From Lactobacillus hominis DSM 23910 = CRBIP 24.179 (GTDB lineage: Bacteria > Bacillota > Bacilli > Lactobacillales > Lactobacillaceae), in NCBI RefSeq assembly GCF_000296835.1, contig NZ_CAKE01000035.1, positions 24,098 through 88,097 of the forward strand: 64,000 bases of DNA, in the 5' to 3' direction. Shown in pieces: positions 43,003 through 53,362 of this stretch (within the stretch, counting starts at the first letter, position 1; each line of letters opens with the position of its first letter). The translations under genes were made by a program, and so were the position numbers. A model generated the notes under the pieces. The model saw nothing but the letters and a program-made list of their open reading frames with translations. It ran no database searches and was not told the DNA's origin.

Positions 43003-43934
43003 ACTCTAATTTTTTCAGCAAGTTCATGAATTTTATGAAAACGATGATTCACCCCGGATTTCGAAATTGGACCGTCAGGAACTCTTTGCGCCACTTCTTT
43101 TAAAGACAATTCCGGATTTTCTAGTCTAAAACGTGCAAGAATAGATAATTTTTCAGGTAGATTATCTAATCCACCATTTTCTTTCAATAACTGAATATCT
43201 TCAACTTGTTTAGCTGCTGCATTAGCAGTCTTTTTTAAATTAGCTGTATCACAATTTACTAATCGATTTACGGAATTACGCATATCTCTCATAATCCGCA
43301 AATCTTCAAAAGCAAGCATTGCATTTACAGCACCAACTACATGTAAAAAATCACCAATCTTTTCTGCCTCTTTGAGATACACAATATGTCCACTGCGCCT
43401 TTTAGTTTTTTTAGCGTTCAAGTAAAAATATTTATTCATTAATTCAGCTAAATCATTATTATGATTTTCATATAATGAATAAATCTCTAAGTGATAGCGA
43501 CTAGTTTCTGGATTATTCACACTTCCCGAAGCAAGAAAAGCACCTCTCAAATATGACATCGCTCTCTGCTCGGAATCCATAATCTTTCTTGGAATTCCAG
43601 TGACTAATCCTAATTCATCATCAATAACTTGCAGATCCTTTAAGATATAATTGACGTCTTTTTGCAGGCGAACCAAATATTGATAATTTTTCTTTAATTT
43701 CATTTTTTTAGAAACGATCAATAACGGTTCTATGCCATAGGCAGTTTTAATTAAGGAAAAAATTCGGCGAGCTATGGCAGGATTTTCAGTCACAATGTCT
43801 AAATTAAAATGGCGATCATGAACTCCTAGCGTACCATTCATTCTTAAAAAAGCTGCCAATTCAGCTTTGGCATGCTCTGGATGAACAGGTAAACTAGTGA
43901 GTTCTTTTTTTACATCACTAGCATATGATCCCAT
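42993..43934 (-). CDS. whiA: DNA-binding protein WhiA
   Basis: The 313-residue protein has two LAGLIDADG-type homing-endonuclease-like domains (the N-terminal ELAAFLRMNGTLGV and central YLRGAFLASGSVNNPETSRYHLEI) without catalytic acids, and a C-terminal helix-turn-helix (SLKEVAQRVPDGPISKSGVNHRFHKIHELA). In Gram-positives WhiA is a nucleoid-associated factor that affects cell division. It is the last of rapZ-yvcK-whiA, a strongly conserved trio, and its first codon overlaps the yvcK stop codon by one base. Confidence 0.96.
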   Translation of the reverse strand: MGSYASDVKKELTSLPVHPEHAKAELAAFLRMNGTLGVHDRHFNLDIVTENPAIARRIFSLIKTAYGIEPLLIVSKKMKLKKNYQYLVRLQKDVNYILKDLQVIDDELGLVTGIPRKIMDSEQRAMSYLRGAFLASGSVNNPETSRYHLEIYSLYENHNNDLAELMNKYFYLNAKKTKRRSGHIVYLKEAEKIGDFLHVVGAVNAMLAFEDLRIMRDMRNSVNRLVNCDTANLKKTANAAAKQVEDIQLLKENGGLDNLPEKLSILARFRLENPELSLKEVAQRVPDGPISKSGVNHRFHKIHELAEKIRVKK

Positions 43935-44968
43935 TACGATTCCTGCTTTCGCCGACTATAAGCTTCAAATGCCAAGTTCAAAATTTCATCGGCCACTTTT
44001 TTACCATCATGAAATACTAAGCCACTATGCTGATCAATAAAGTCCGAAGTTATCACACGACAGTCTTGCTCTCTTAGCCCCTTAAAATCCATGGTCACAG
44101 GCTCTAAATATGCATCATAATCTGCAGGATTAAATTTTGACATGTCGATTTGAGCTCCATTAACTAAGGCAGTGTCTATATAATGGCCACCTAAATGTTC
44201 ATTAATAACACGCACATGATCAGCTGCGGTAAAGTGGTCAGTTTCACCTTGCTGAGTCATGATATTGCAAATATAGATGACTTCAGCCTTAGTTTCTCTA
44301 ACAGCTTGTCCTAAATTAGGAATCATTAAATTAGGCAAAATAGAAGTAAATAAGCTACCTGGTCCTAACACAACGGCATCAGCTTGCATAATCGCAGCTA
44401 AAACTGGCAATACTGCCTCAGGAGTTTGATCACTATCGCTATCAGTTACCCAAACACGCTTGATTCTTTTATCTTTTGAGGTGATTTCAGTTTCACCGGC
44501 TTGAATAGTTCCATCAACGAATTCAGCATTCAAAGTTAATGGTTCGTTTGATGCTGGAAAAATTCTTCCATCAACATGCATCATCTTGCTTAAAGCTTGA
44601 ACTGCATCAAAGATATTTCCACGCATTTCGTTTAAAGCAGCAATAATTAAATTTCCAATCGCATGTCCTGCAAAAAAGTTATCGGACGAATTAAAACGAT
44701 ATTGAAAAATTTCTTTTTCTGCTTGAGGAATATCAGATAATGAAACTAAAACATTTCTAATATCACCAGGTGGTACAACGTTAATATAATTTCTGATTGC
44801 ACCAGAGGAGCCACCATCATCGGCAACAGTTACGATTGCAGTAATTTCCGCATTTTGTTCTTTTAATGCATTCAATATCACTGGCAGCCCTGTCCCACCA
44901 CCAATAACTACTATTTTGGGACGTCTACCTTTTATGACACGAACTATTTTATTTTCGCCATAAGCCAT
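43934..44968 (-). CDS. yvcK: YvcK/GlmR-type gluconeogenesis regulator
   Basis: The 344-residue protein belongs to the CofD-like (UPF0052) family. [18 protein letters not shown] is the nucleotide-sugar-binding loop, [12 protein letters not shown] the conserved segment, and [13 protein letters not shown] and [14 protein letters not shown] follow. In Bacillus YvcK/GlmR binds UDP-GlcNAc and stimulates GlmS, which links it to the glmS and glmM genes at 17-21 kb. That link is established knowledge for Bacillus, inferred here. It sits between rapZ and whiA, 15 bases after rapZ. Confidence 0.95.
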   Translation of the reverse strand: MAYGENKIVRVIKGRRPKIVVIGGGTGLPVILNALKEQNAEITAIVTVADDGGSSGAIRNYINVVPPGDIRNVLVSLSDIPQAEKEIFQYRFNSSDNFFAGHAIGNLIIAALNEMRGNIFDAVQALSKMMHVDGRIFPASNEPLTLNAEFVDGTIQAGETEITSKDKRIKRVWVTDSDSDQTPEAVLPVLAAIMQADAVVLGPGSLFTSILPNLMIPNLGQAVRETKAEVIYICNIMTQQGETDHFTAADHVRVINEHLGGHYIDTALVNGAQIDMSKFNPADYDAYLEPVTMDFKGLREQDCRVITSDFIDQHSGLVFHDGKKVADEILNLAFEAYSRRKQES

Positions 44969-44983
44969 AAAAAGGTCTCCTTC

Positions 44984-45859
44984 CTATTTTCTAATATATC
45001 GACTTATCTCACGGTGAGAAATGTCAACTGGATACTTTTTAGATAAATCAACTGCTAGCTGTCTAGCAATTGAAACACTTCTGTGTTGACCACCAGTACA
45101 ACCGATGGCAATAGTTAATTTTTCTTTTCCTTCTTTGATGTAACCAGGTATAGCTGTCTCTAACATATCCAAAAACTTAGCATAAAAGATTTTAGTTTCT
45201 GGTTTATCCATTACGTAGTTAAAAACTTTACGATCTAGCCCAGTAAATGGTTTTAATTGTGGAATATAAAATGGGTTTGGTAAAAAACGTACATCCATTA
45301 CCACATCCGCATCAATTGGAATTCCGTACTTAAAGCCAAAACTCATAACTTCAATTGAAAAAGTACGTTTATGATTATCACTAAATTTATCAATTAATTT
45401 TGCTTTTAACTGTTTAGGAGTCAAATTTGAGGTATCAATGATAATATTCGCAATATTTTTAATATCGCTTAAAATTGCTCTTTCTTGTTGAATACCATCT
45501 AAAAGTCGTCCTTTATGAGCAAGCGGTGGCAAGCGACGTGTTTCTTTATATCTTGAAACTAGCGCATCATCAGATGCATCTAAGAAAACAATTGTAGATT
45601 GCACATTTTGACTGTCTTCTAAAGAGTTAACTTCTGTTTTTAAATCTTTGTAAAAACTGCGAGCTCTCAAGTCAATAACAACTGCAACTTTACTAAAGTC
45701 GTCAGAACTATTGATTAATTCCCAAAAGCTTCCTAACAGCTCAGGAGGAAGATTATCCACAACAAAATAACCCATATCCTCTAAAGATTTAATTGCAACT
45801 GTTTTACCTGCACCGCTCATTCCGGTAACAATTAATAGTTGTTTTTTTTGGTCAGACAT
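44984..45859 (-). CDS. rapZ: RNase adapter protein RapZ/YvcJ
   Basis: A P-loop NTPase, 291 residues. Walker A is GMSGAGKTVAI (about 13-23), followed by DNLPPEL, a Walker B-like VVIDLRAR and the C-terminal TIAIGCTGGQHRSVSIARQL, the signature of the family. In E. coli RapZ steers glmS sRNA decay; in Bacillus YvcJ influences competence and binds GTP. Which role holds in lactobacilli is not known to me. It is first in rapZ-yvcK-whiA, with a TATAAT promoter just upstream and GGAGG before the ATG. Confidence 0.95.
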   Translation of the reverse strand: MSDQKKQLLIVTGMSGAGKTVAIKSLEDMGYFVVDNLPPELLGSFWELINSSDDFSKVAVVIDLRARSFYKDLKTEVNSLEDSQNVQSTIVFLDASDDALVSRYKETRRLPPLAHKGRLLDGIQQERAILSDIKNIANIIIDTSNLTPKQLKAKLIDKFSDNHKRTFSIEVMSFGFKYGIPIDADVVMDVRFLPNPFYIPQLKPFTGLDRKVFNYVMDKPETKIFYAKFLDMLETAIPGYIKEGKEKLTIAIGCTGGQHRSVSIARQLAVDLSKKYPVDISHREISRYIRK

Positions 45860-45882
45860 AATATTGCCTCCTAACTTTAAGA

Positions 45883-45902
45883 ATTATAACACACCGGGTG
45901 TT
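45883..45902 (-). promoter_or_regulatory. rapZ-yvcK-whiA promoter with an inverted repeat in the spacer
   Basis: A consensus TATAAT (45883-45888) on the minus strand is overlapped by AACACCCGGTGTGTT (45888-45902), an imperfect inverted repeat with arms AACAC and GTGTT. The -35 is poor, so a regulator may act at this repeat. Confidence 0.45.
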
Positions 45903-45921
45903 CCATTTTACTTGATTGCAT

Positions 45922-45951
45922 AAAAAAAGTCTCAGTTTCCTGAGACTTTTA
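45922..45951 (-). terminator. Terminator of the HdeD-like gene
   Basis: AAAGTCTCAGG-AAA-CTGAGACTTTTTTT on the minus strand directly follows the stop codon of the membrane-protein gene. Confidence 0.85.
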
Positions 45952-45955
45952 AAAA

Positions 45956-46498
45956 TTAACGATGCATCCAAGCCATCATGATTTCGTTGAATCCAAATAC
46001 AAGTAGCCAGAACGCAACTAGATAAACCATTGTAATTGCTGCAATAACTGGGTTAAAGAGCATTACAATCGCAATGATTAAACTGATAATACTTAAAATC
46101 AAACTAAAGATAAAGTATCCAGTTGAATATTGACGCAAATGAACAGAAAATACAATTCCTACAATAGAGTCAACTAAGAACCAAATTGCAAACAGAATTG
46201 CTAAAGTTAACCCACCTACTGCTCTAGAAGCCAAGAATAAAATACCGATAATAATATCAATAATACCAGATAAGACGGTAACCCAGCTTAAATCAAATAA
46301 GTTTCTAAATCTTGAGTAAGCTGAAATCCATAAAATACCTTGCATGATTGAAAGAATACCAAATAAGAAAACAAAAGTTTTAAAACTTCTATCAGGATAA
46401 CTCATTACAAGAATACCAGCTACGACTAGTAAAATACCTCCGACTAAAGCACCCCAGTCAAAACCTTGATGCTTATCAGAGCCAGAAAAATTATTCAT
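45956..46498 (-). CDS. HdeD-family (DUF308) membrane protein
   Basis: The 180-residue protein has six hydrophobic helices in three pairs separated by short loops with small repeated motifs (LVVAGILVMSYPDRS, LSGIIDIIIGILFL, LSIISLIIAIVMLFNP). This is the DUF308/HdeD triplicated layout. HdeD in E. coli aids acid resistance at high cell density; for lactobacilli the role is open. GGAGG precedes the ATG. It lies alone between uvrA and rapZ with its own terminator. Acid protection would suit the organism but is inference. Confidence 0.85.
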   Translation of the reverse strand: MNNFSGSDKHQGFDWGALVGGILLVVAGILVMSYPDRSFKTFVFLFGILSIMQGILWISAYSRFRNLFDLSWVTVLSGIIDIIIGILFLASRAVGGLTLAILFAIWFLVDSIVGIVFSVHLRQYSTGYFIFSLILSIISLIIAIVMLFNPVIAAITMVYLVAFWLLVFGFNEIMMAWMHR

Positions 46499-46543
46499 TT
46501 TTATTTCCTCCCTGCTGATATTTTACTCTTCTTTATAAAAATT

Positions 46544-49393
46544 TTAAATTCTTGAAGCTTTATTTTCTTTAGTTAGCTTGGTGTCTCTTTCAAGTACAGG
46601 TTTAAGATATTGACCGGTATAACTTTCTTTAACTTTCACAACATCTTCAGGAGTACCAGTAGCTACGATTTGTCCGCCACCTTCTCCTCCTTCAGGACCT
46701 AAATCAATTAACCAATCCGCATTTTTAATAACATCTAAATTATGTTCGATAATTAAGACTGTATTTCCTTCATCCACTAAGCGCTGGAGCACTTCTAACA
46801 AGCGCTTGATGTCATCAGTATGCAAACCCGTTGTTGGTTCGTCGAGAATATAAAAATTATTGCCAGTAGATAATTTTTGCAATTCACCAGCTAATTTCAT
46901 TCTTTGAGCTTCTCCACCAGACAAAGTTGTTGCTGATTGGCCCAATTTTACGTAGCCTAAACCAACATCAACTATAGTTTGCAATTTGCGATGAATCTTT
47001 GGAATATTTTCAAAGAACTTGCATGCTTCATTAATTGTCATATCTAAAACTTGAGCAATATTTTTTTCACGATATGTAACTTCTAAAGTTTCAGAATTAT
47101 AACGTGTACCATGACATACTTCACACGGAACATATACATCCGGTAAGAAATTCATTTCGATCTTGATGATTCCGTCACCATGACAAGCTTCACAACGTCC
47201 ACCTTTAACATTAAATGAAAATCTTGCCTTAGTATAGCCACGCATTTTTGCTTCATTAGTTTGAGCAAATAAAGCACGAATATCATCAAATACCGAAGTA
47301 TAAGTTGCTGGATTACTCCGTGGAGTTCTTCCGATTGGACTTTGATCAATATCGATTATTTTTTCAATATTTTTATAGCCAGAAATTGATTTATACTTAC
47401 CCGGCTTTTCAGAGTTATTATTTAATTTTTGAGCCAAGGCTCTTTTCAAAATTAAATTAACTAAAGTTGATTTTCCTGAACCAGAAACTCCAGTAACTAC
47501 TACAAATTTTCCAAGTGGAAAACTTACGTCGATATCTTTAAGATTGTTTTCTTGAGCACCTTTAATTTTAATAGCTTTACCATTTCCTTTTCTGCGCTGC
47601 AAAGGAACGGGTACAAATTTTTTGCCTGAAAGATACTGACCAGTTAAAGAATTTGGATTTTTCATTACTTCTTGTGGAGTACCAGCAGCCATTACTTGAC
47701 CACCATATACTCCAGCACCTGGTCCCATATCAATTAGATAATCGGCCTGCTTCATTGTTTCATCGTCATGTTCAACAACAATTAATGAATTGCCTAAATC
47801 ACGCATTTTCTTTAAAGAAGAAATCAAACGATCATTATCTCTTTGATGCAAACCAATAGAAGGCTCATCTAAGATATACATTACCCCAGATAAATTTGAG
47901 CCAATTTGAGTAGCTAATCTAATACGTTGGGCCTCTCCACCTGAAAGAGTTCTGGCAGATCGCGAAAGCGTTAAATAATCTAATCCAACATTTATCAAGA
48001 AAGTTAAACGATCATCGACTTCTTTTAAAATTGGCTTAGCGATCATTACATCTTGATCAGAAAGTTTAACCGCTTCAAAAAATTTCAAAGCTATTTCTAT
48101 GGAAAGATCGGATGCTTGAGCAATATCTAACCCATTTACTTTTACAGCTAATGCTTTTTCATTTAATCGCTTTCCATGACAAACTGGGCACGTTAATTCA
48201 GTCATATACTTACCCATTGCATCCCGCATAAAGCTCGACATTGGATGATTATAGCGTCGATCAATATTATTAATGATACCTTCAAATTCTTGAGTTGTAT
48301 CATTAACACCGAAATCTCCATGAAGATGAAACTTAATTTTCTTCTTGCTACCGTATAAGATAGTGTCTTTTTGCTTTTTAGTTAATTTTGAAAAAGGCTT
48401 ATCCATTGGAATTTTTAGTGCTTCGCAAGCTTGAGTTAGCATTTCAGTATAATACTTAGAATTTTTCCAAGGAATTAATGCGCCTTGCTGCAAAGTTAAA
48501 CTTTTATCTGGAATAACTAAATCTTCGTCAACTGCTAGCTTCATTCCTAACCCATCGCAATTGCTGCAAGCGCCAAACGGTGCATTAAATGAGAAAAGTC
48601 GTGGCTCCATTTCTCCAACAGTAAAACCACACTTAGGACAAGCATAAAACTCAGAAAAATTAATTTTCTTATCGCCAATAATATCAATATCCATGTAGCC
48701 TTCAGAAAGTCTGAGTGCAGCTTCAATTGAATCAAACAGACGACTACGAATGCTGTCTTTTACAACCAAACGATCGACCACAATATCAATTGAATGCTTT
48801 TTATTTTTATCCAATTCAAATCCTTCACTGATATCATGCATCTCACCATCAACAATAACTCTTACATATCCCGCTCTTTGGATACGCTTAAAGACTTCTT
48901 TATGCTCACCACGTTTTGCACGAATGACAGGCGATAATACTTGAATCTTTGATCTTTCTGGCAGCTGCATAACTCGATCTACCATTTGATCCACGCTTTG
49001 ACTTTCGATCAAAGTACCATCGTTAGGACAAATAGGTTTTCCAACACGCGCCCACAACAATCTCAAATAATCGTTAATCTCAGTAACTGTTCCAACTGTT
49101 GAACGCGGATTGTGAGAAGTAGTTTTTTGGTCGATAGAAATAGCTGGATTTAACCCATCAATTGAATCAACGTCAGCTTTATCCATTTGACCTAAAAATT
49201 GTCTAGCATAACTCGATAAAGATTCAACATATCTACGTCGCCCTTCAGCATACAAAGTATCAAAAGCCAAAGAACTTTTTCCTGAACCAGATAATCCGGT
49301 AACAACTACAAGCTTATCTTTAGGAATGGTTAAACTGATATCTTTTAAATTATGTTCACGTGCACCATGAATGACAATTTTATCATTTACCAT
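46544..49393 (-). CDS. uvrA: Excinuclease ABC subunit A
   Basis: The damage-sensing ATPase of nucleotide excision repair. The 949 residues have two ABC modules: Walker [13 protein letters not shown] (about 31-42) and [11 protein letters not shown] (about 640s), signatures [12 protein letters not shown] and [12 protein letters not shown], and zinc-binding cysteine pairs (CPKCGF with [14 protein letters not shown] with CEVCHG). It starts inside the end of uvrB (11-base overlap), so it is translated as part of uvrBA. No mutation in key motifs is seen. Confidence 0.98.
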   Translation of the reverse strand: MVNDKIVIHGAREHNLKDISLTIPKDKLVVVTGLSGSGKSSLAFDTLYAEGRRRYVESLSSYARQFLGQMDKADVDSIDGLNPAISIDQKTTSHNPRSTVGTVTEINDYLRLLWARVGKPICPNDGTLIESQSVDQMVDRVMQLPERSKIQVLSPVIRAKRGEHKEVFKRIQRAGYVRVIVDGEMHDISEGFELDKNKKHSIDIVVDRLVVKDSIRSRLFDSIEAALRLSEGYMDIDIIGDKKINFSEFYACPKCGFTVGEMEPRLFSFNAPFGACSNCDGLGMKLAVDEDLVIPDKSLTLQQGALIPWKNSKYYTEMLTQACEALKIPMDKPFSKLTKKQKDTILYGSKKKIKFHLHGDFGVNDTTQEFEGIINNIDRRYNHPMSSFMRDAMGKYMTELTCPVCHGKRLNEKALAVKVNGLDIAQASDLSIEIALKFFEAVKLSDQDVMIAKPILKEVDDRLTFLINVGLDYLTLSRSARTLSGGEAQRIRLATQIGSNLSGVMYILDEPSIGLHQRDNDRLISSLKKMRDLGNSLIVVEHDDETMKQADYLIDMGPGAGVYGGQVMAAGTPQEVMKNPNSLTGQYLSGKKFVPVPLQRRKGNGKAIKIKGAQENNLKDIDVSFPLGKFVVVTGVSGSGKSTLVNLILKRALAQKLNNNSEKPGKYKSISGYKNIEKIIDIDQSPIGRTPRSNPATYTSVFDDIRALFAQTNEAKMRGYTKARFSFNVKGGRCEACHGDGIIKIEMNFLPDVYVPCEVCHGTRYNSETLEVTYREKNIAQVLDMTINEACKFFENIPKIHRKLQTIVDVGLGYVKLGQSATTLSGGEAQRMKLAGELQKLSTGNNFYILDEPTTGLHTDDIKRLLEVLQRLVDEGNTVLIIEHNLDVIKNADWLIDLGPEGGEGGGQIVATGTPEDVVKVKESYTGQYLKPVLERDTKLTKENKASRI

Positions 49394-51428
49394 TTATTTT
49401 TGAGCCTTTTCTTGTCTTTTTATTAGTAACTTGCTTTTTCAAATCCATAATTGCATCACGCAAATTGGCAGCCTCTTCAAAATCAAGCTTTTTAGCTGCT
49501 TCTTGCATTTGTGCAGTCAAGTTCTTGATCATAGTTTGCTTTTGCTTCTTAGTCAATTCATCAAAGTTAAGATCGCTAAAGCTTTCTTTATTATCAGATT
49601 CATCTTCGCTAACTTTAGTAGCAGAAATCACATCACGAATTGGTTTAACAATTGTTTTAGGAGTAATGCCATGTTCTTTGTTAAACTGCATTTGAAGCTG
49701 ACGCCGTCTATTAGTAGCATCGATAGCTTCTTTCATCGAATCGGTTATCGTATCGGCATACATAATTACTTGTCCATTTGCGTTACGTGCAGCACGCCCA
49801 ATCGTCTGAACTAACGGCCGAGTTGAACGCAAAAAGCCTTCTTTATCTGCGTCCAAGATTGCAACAAGTGAAACTTCAGGCACATCGATACCTTCTCTTA
49901 ACAGGTTTATTCCGATTAAGACATCGAATTTTCCTAACCGCAAATCTCTAATAATTTGCATTCTTTCTAAAGTCTTGATATCAGAATGGAGATATCTAAC
50001 TTTGATTCCCAGATCCTTCAAATAATCAGTAAGATCTTCAGCCATTTTCTTAGTCAAAGTAGTTACGAAGACACGCTCATTTTTATCAATACGCTTGTTG
50101 ATTTCTCCAACTAAATCGTCGATTTGACCATCAATTGGCCGAACATCAATCTTAGGATCAAGCAATCCAGTGGGTCTGATAATTTGTTCTACTTTATGAT
50201 CAGTTTGACTTAACTCATAATCGCCGGGAGTTGCAGAAACATACATAATTTGATTAACATGTTTTTCAAATTCTTCCAGCTTTAATGGACGGTTATCTAA
50301 AGCAGACGGAAGACGAAAACCGTAATCAATTAAAGTTTCTTTTCGTTTGCGATCCCCATTATACATAGCCTTGATTTCTGGCATTGTTGCGTGTGATTCA
50401 TCAATCAAAATCAAGAAATCATCCGGGAAGAAATCAAGCAAAGTATACGGCGGCTCGCCTGCTTTTCGACCATCCATATAACGAGAATAGTTTTCAATAC
50501 CGTTGGTATATCCAACTTCACTCATCATTTCAATATCATAAGTAGTACGCTGTTTAATACGTTGCGCCTCAAGGAGTTTTCCTTCACCTTCAAACTTTTT
50601 CACTTGAAGATTCATTTCATCTTTTATCCCGGCTAAAGCACGCTGCATTTTTTCATCATTGGTCATAAAGTGGGTCGCAGGAAACAGCGATACTTGCTCT
50701 CTTTCGCCAATGATTTCACCAGTTAAAGAATCTACCTCAGTAATTCGATCGATTTCATCGCCAAAAAATTCAATTCTAAATGAATGCTCTGAATTTCCAG
50801 CAGGAAAAATTTCTACTATATCGCCTCTAACTCTGAAGCGACCTCTCTGAAAATCGATATCGTTGCGATCATATTGAATATTTACTAAATCACGTAATAA
50901 CAAATCACGACTATATTCTTGTCCCTCACGCAATGAAATAACACTTTTGGCATACTCATTTGGATCACCCAAACCAAAAATAGATGAAACAGATGCAACG
51001 ACAATCGTATCGTTACGTTCCATCAAGGCTGAAGTAGCTGCGTGACGCAATTGGTCTATTTCATCATTAATTGATGAATCTTTTTCAATATAGGTGTCAG
51101 AACTCGGAACATAGGCTTCAGGCTGATAATAATCATAGTATGAAACAAAGTATTCTACAGCATTATTAGGAAAAAAATCCTTAAATTCGCCGTATAGCTG
51201 CCCTACTAAAGTCTTATTATGAGAAATAACTAGAGTAGGTTTATTCAAACGCGCGATAACATTCGCCATAGTAAAGGTCTTCCCAGTACCGGTTGCACCT
51301 TCTAATATCTGTTGTTTTTCTCCCTGCTTGAAGCCAGCAGTCAATTTATCAATAGCTTGTTGCTGGTCGCCAGCAGGTTTGAATTTTGAGACAAGCTCGA
51401 ATTTACGATCTTTTTGACGTCTAATCAT
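49383..51428 (-). CDS. uvrB: Excinuclease ABC subunit B
   Basis: The damage-verifying helicase-like subunit of nucleotide excision repair. The start is the ATG at 51426-51428 ([26 protein letters not shown]), with GGAGGAC upstream. The 681 residues contain Walker [10 protein letters not shown], the beta-hairpin [16 protein letters not shown] box ([13 protein letters not shown]), motif VI (QTIGRAARN) and a C-terminal UVR motif ([15 protein letters not shown]) that contacts UvrC. Upstream lie a LexA-like box (51500-51513) and a terminator hairpin, so it is probably SOS-controlled. Confidence 0.98.
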   Translation of the reverse strand: MIRRQKDRKFELVSKFKPAGDQQQAIDKLTAGFKQGEKQQILEGATGTGKTFTMANVIARLNKPTLVISHNKTLVGQLYGEFKDFFPNNAVEYFVSYYDYYQPEAYVPSSDTYIEKDSSINDEIDQLRHAATSALMERNDTIVVASVSSIFGLGDPNEYAKSVISLREGQEYSRDLLLRDLVNIQYDRNDIDFQRGRFRVRGDIVEIFPAGNSEHSFRIEFFGDEIDRITEVDSLTGEIIGEREQVSLFPATHFMTNDEKMQRALAGIKDEMNLQVKKFEGEGKLLEAQRIKQRTTYDIEMMSEVGYTNGIENYSRYMDGRKAGEPPYTLLDFFPDDFLILIDESHATMPEIKAMYNGDRKRKETLIDYGFRLPSALDNRPLKLEEFEKHVNQIMYVSATPGDYELSQTDHKVEQIIRPTGLLDPKIDVRPIDGQIDDLVGEINKRIDKNERVFVTTLTKKMAEDLTDYLKDLGIKVRYLHSDIKTLERMQIIRDLRLGKFDVLIGINLLREGIDVPEVSLVAILDADKEGFLRSTRPLVQTIGRAARNANGQVIMYADTITDSMKEAIDATNRRRQLQMQFNKEHGITPKTIVKPIRDVISATKVSEDESDNKESFSDLNFDELTKKQKQTMIKNLTAQMQEAAKKLDFEEAANLRDAIMDLKKQVTNKKTRKGSKINGK

Positions 51429-51443
51429 TATTCTTGTCCTCCG

Positions 51444-51473
51444 CAAAAAAAGTTGGACCAAAGCCCAACTTTA
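51444..51473 (-). terminator. Terminator after pgm inside the uvrB leader
   Basis: AAAGTTGGGC-TTTG-GTCCAACTTTTTTTGC on the minus strand ends a few bases before the uvrB ribosome-binding site and downstream of the LexA-like box. Confidence 0.85.
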
Positions 51474-51499
51474 ACTTAATTAATATTATTTTACTACAT

Positions 51500-51513
51500 C
51501 GAACGTACTTTCG
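51500..51513. promoter_or_regulatory. LexA (DinR)-type SOS box upstream of uvrB
   Basis: CGAACGTACTTTCG matches the Gram-positive LexA consensus CGAACrnryGTTCG at 13 of 14 positions (one G to T). It lies 72 bases before uvrB, with AT-rich -10-like sequence next to it. Confidence 0.7.
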
Positions 51514-51528
51514 CACGTTATTTAACTT

Positions 51529-53253
51529 TTATTTTAAAAGCTTAGCTAAGACCTCTTGATATTCTTGTGCTGCTTTTTCAGCAGTTTCAATATCTTTCTT
51601 ATTTACACCAACATAAGCCTTAATTACAGGCTCAGTTCCTGATGGACGAAGAGCAACCCAAGTTTCATCATCTAAGAAGTATTTCAAAACATTTGATTTA
51701 GGAAAGCCGGTTAATGGAGTCTTCTTGCCATCTTCAATAGTTTCTTGAGTTTCAAAGTCTTGAATCTTAACTACTTTAGTACCGTTAATTTCAGTTAAAT
51801 GCTTTTTACGCAATTTACTCATTAATTCAGCCATCTTCTTTTGGCCGCCGATACCAGGCATTTCAACAGCCTTTGTAATTTCATAAGCAACGCCGTACTT
51901 TTGCCAAATTTCTTGTAAACCATCAAAAACAGTCATACCTTTAGAAGCATAGTAACTTGCAACTTCCGCAAACATTAAGGCTCCTTGCATCGCATCTTTA
52001 TCTCTAGCAAACGGCTTAAACAAGTAACCATAACTTTCTTCAAAGCCCATTAAAAATTTGCCGTCTTTTTCTTTGTTCATGCGGTCAACTTCTTCGCCGA
52101 TGTACTTAAATCCAGTCAAAACATGCTTAGTTTTAATTCCAAAATCATCAGCAATCTTAAATGGAAGAGCACTTGATACAACTGAAGTTACTAATTCATA
52201 ATCGGAAGACAAGGTGCCGTTTTCTTTCATATGAACTAATAAATAATATGCCATCAAAGTAGCAATTTGATTTCCAGTTAACACTTGGAAGTCGCCATTA
52301 TTTTTTCTAACAGCGGCGCCCATTCTATCGGCGTCAGGATCAGTTGCAATAATAACATTAGCATCTACTTTATTAGCTAATTTAAATCCTGGTTCAAATA
52401 CATCCCGATATTCAGGATTTGGCTTAATTGTGGTTGGAAATTCTGGATCAATAATTGATTGACTTGGAACTGGAATTACATTATCAAATCCTCCTTGTCT
52501 GAATGCACGATCATAAAGCATCTTGCCCGTACCATGCAATGGAGTGTAAATAATCTTCAATTTATCAGCATTTGCTTTAACCATTTCAGGGTCAACAGTA
52601 ACTTCTTTTAAATGTGCTAAATATGCTTCATCAACATCTTCACCAATTAATTGTAAAGTGCCATCAGCACGTAATTGCTCAACTGGTGCAGTTTCTACGC
52701 TAAAAATGTCGTCAACTTTTTGAGCATAGCTAAATAAGCGATCAGCATTATCAGGTGCCATTTGAGCACCGTCTTCGCCGTATACTTTATATCCGTTATA
52801 TTGTTTAGCATTATGAGAAGCAGTAATGTTAATTCCAGCAAAAGTATGTAAGTGGCGAACAGCAAATGAAAGTTCTGGAGTAGGACGTAGGTCGTCAAAT
52901 AAGTAAACTTGAATTCCATGCTTACCCAAAATTTGTGCAGCGTGTTGGGCAAAATCACGTGAGTGATAGCGCGAATCAAAAGAAATTGCCACTCCACGCT
53001 TTTTAGCCTCTTCGCCATTTTCTTCAATTAAGAGTGCGAGTCCTTCAGTAACACGGCCAACTGTAAATAAGTTAATTCTGTTAGTACCTGGTTCTAAACG
53101 TCCGCGCATACCAGCAGTTCCAAAATTGATATCTTGGCTAAAAGCATCTTCAACCCAGCTTGAGTCTTTGCTAAGTTCAGTTAATTGATCTTTTAAATAC
53201 TTTGGAAGTTTTGTAGTATTTTCCCACTTTGCCAAATTATCTTGTGCGTTCAT
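51529..53253 (-). CDS. pgm: Phosphoglucomutase/phosphomannomutase, PgcA type
   Basis: Interconverts glucose 6-phosphate and glucose 1-phosphate for UDP-glucose and exopolysaccharide precursors. The 574-residue alpha-D-phosphohexomutase has the phosphoserine loop GINITASHNAKQYNG (Ser about 145), the metal loop ATDPDADRMG, the sugar loop MGFEESYGYL and the phosphate loop ALRPSGTEPVIKAY. The length fits the longer PgcA/YhxB-type rather than GlmM. It stands between trxB and uvrB, after a terminator. No ribosome-binding site oddity. Confidence 0.95.
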   Translation of the reverse strand: MNAQDNLAKWENTTKLPKYLKDQLTELSKDSSWVEDAFSQDINFGTAGMRGRLEPGTNRINLFTVGRVTEGLALLIEENGEEAKKRGVAISFDSRYHSRDFAQHAAQILGKHGIQVYLFDDLRPTPELSFAVRHLHTFAGINITASHNAKQYNGYKVYGEDGAQMAPDNADRLFSYAQKVDDIFSVETAPVEQLRADGTLQLIGEDVDEAYLAHLKEVTVDPEMVKANADKLKIIYTPLHGTGKMLYDRAFRQGGFDNVIPVPSQSIIDPEFPTTIKPNPEYRDVFEPGFKLANKVDANVIIATDPDADRMGAAVRKNNGDFQVLTGNQIATLMAYYLLVHMKENGTLSSDYELVTSVVSSALPFKIADDFGIKTKHVLTGFKYIGEEVDRMNKEKDGKFLMGFEESYGYLFKPFARDKDAMQGALMFAEVASYYASKGMTVFDGLQEIWQKYGVAYEITKAVEMPGIGGQKKMAELMSKLRKKHLTEINGTKVVKIQDFETQETIEDGKKTPLTGFPKSNVLKYFLDDETWVALRPSGTEPVIKAYVGVNKKDIETAEKAAQEYQEVLAKLLK

Positions 53254-53332
53254 ATGTTTCCTCTATTCCATCTTATTAGTACTTAATTTCTATTCTACTA
53301 TTTTCTATCATAAAAATTAATGAAAAATAGTA

Positions 53333-53362
53333 AAAAAAGAAACCGCTTTTACGGTTTCTTTT
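53333..53362 (-). terminator. trxB rho-independent terminator
   Basis: AAAAGAAACCGTAAAAGCGGTTTCTTTTTTT on the minus strand directly after the trxB stop codon. Confidence 0.85.

Noticed and set aside
51499..51520. AACGTGC/GTACGTT hairpin upstream of uvrB as a separate RNA element
   Set aside because: The symmetry is largely explained by the overlapping LexA-like box.
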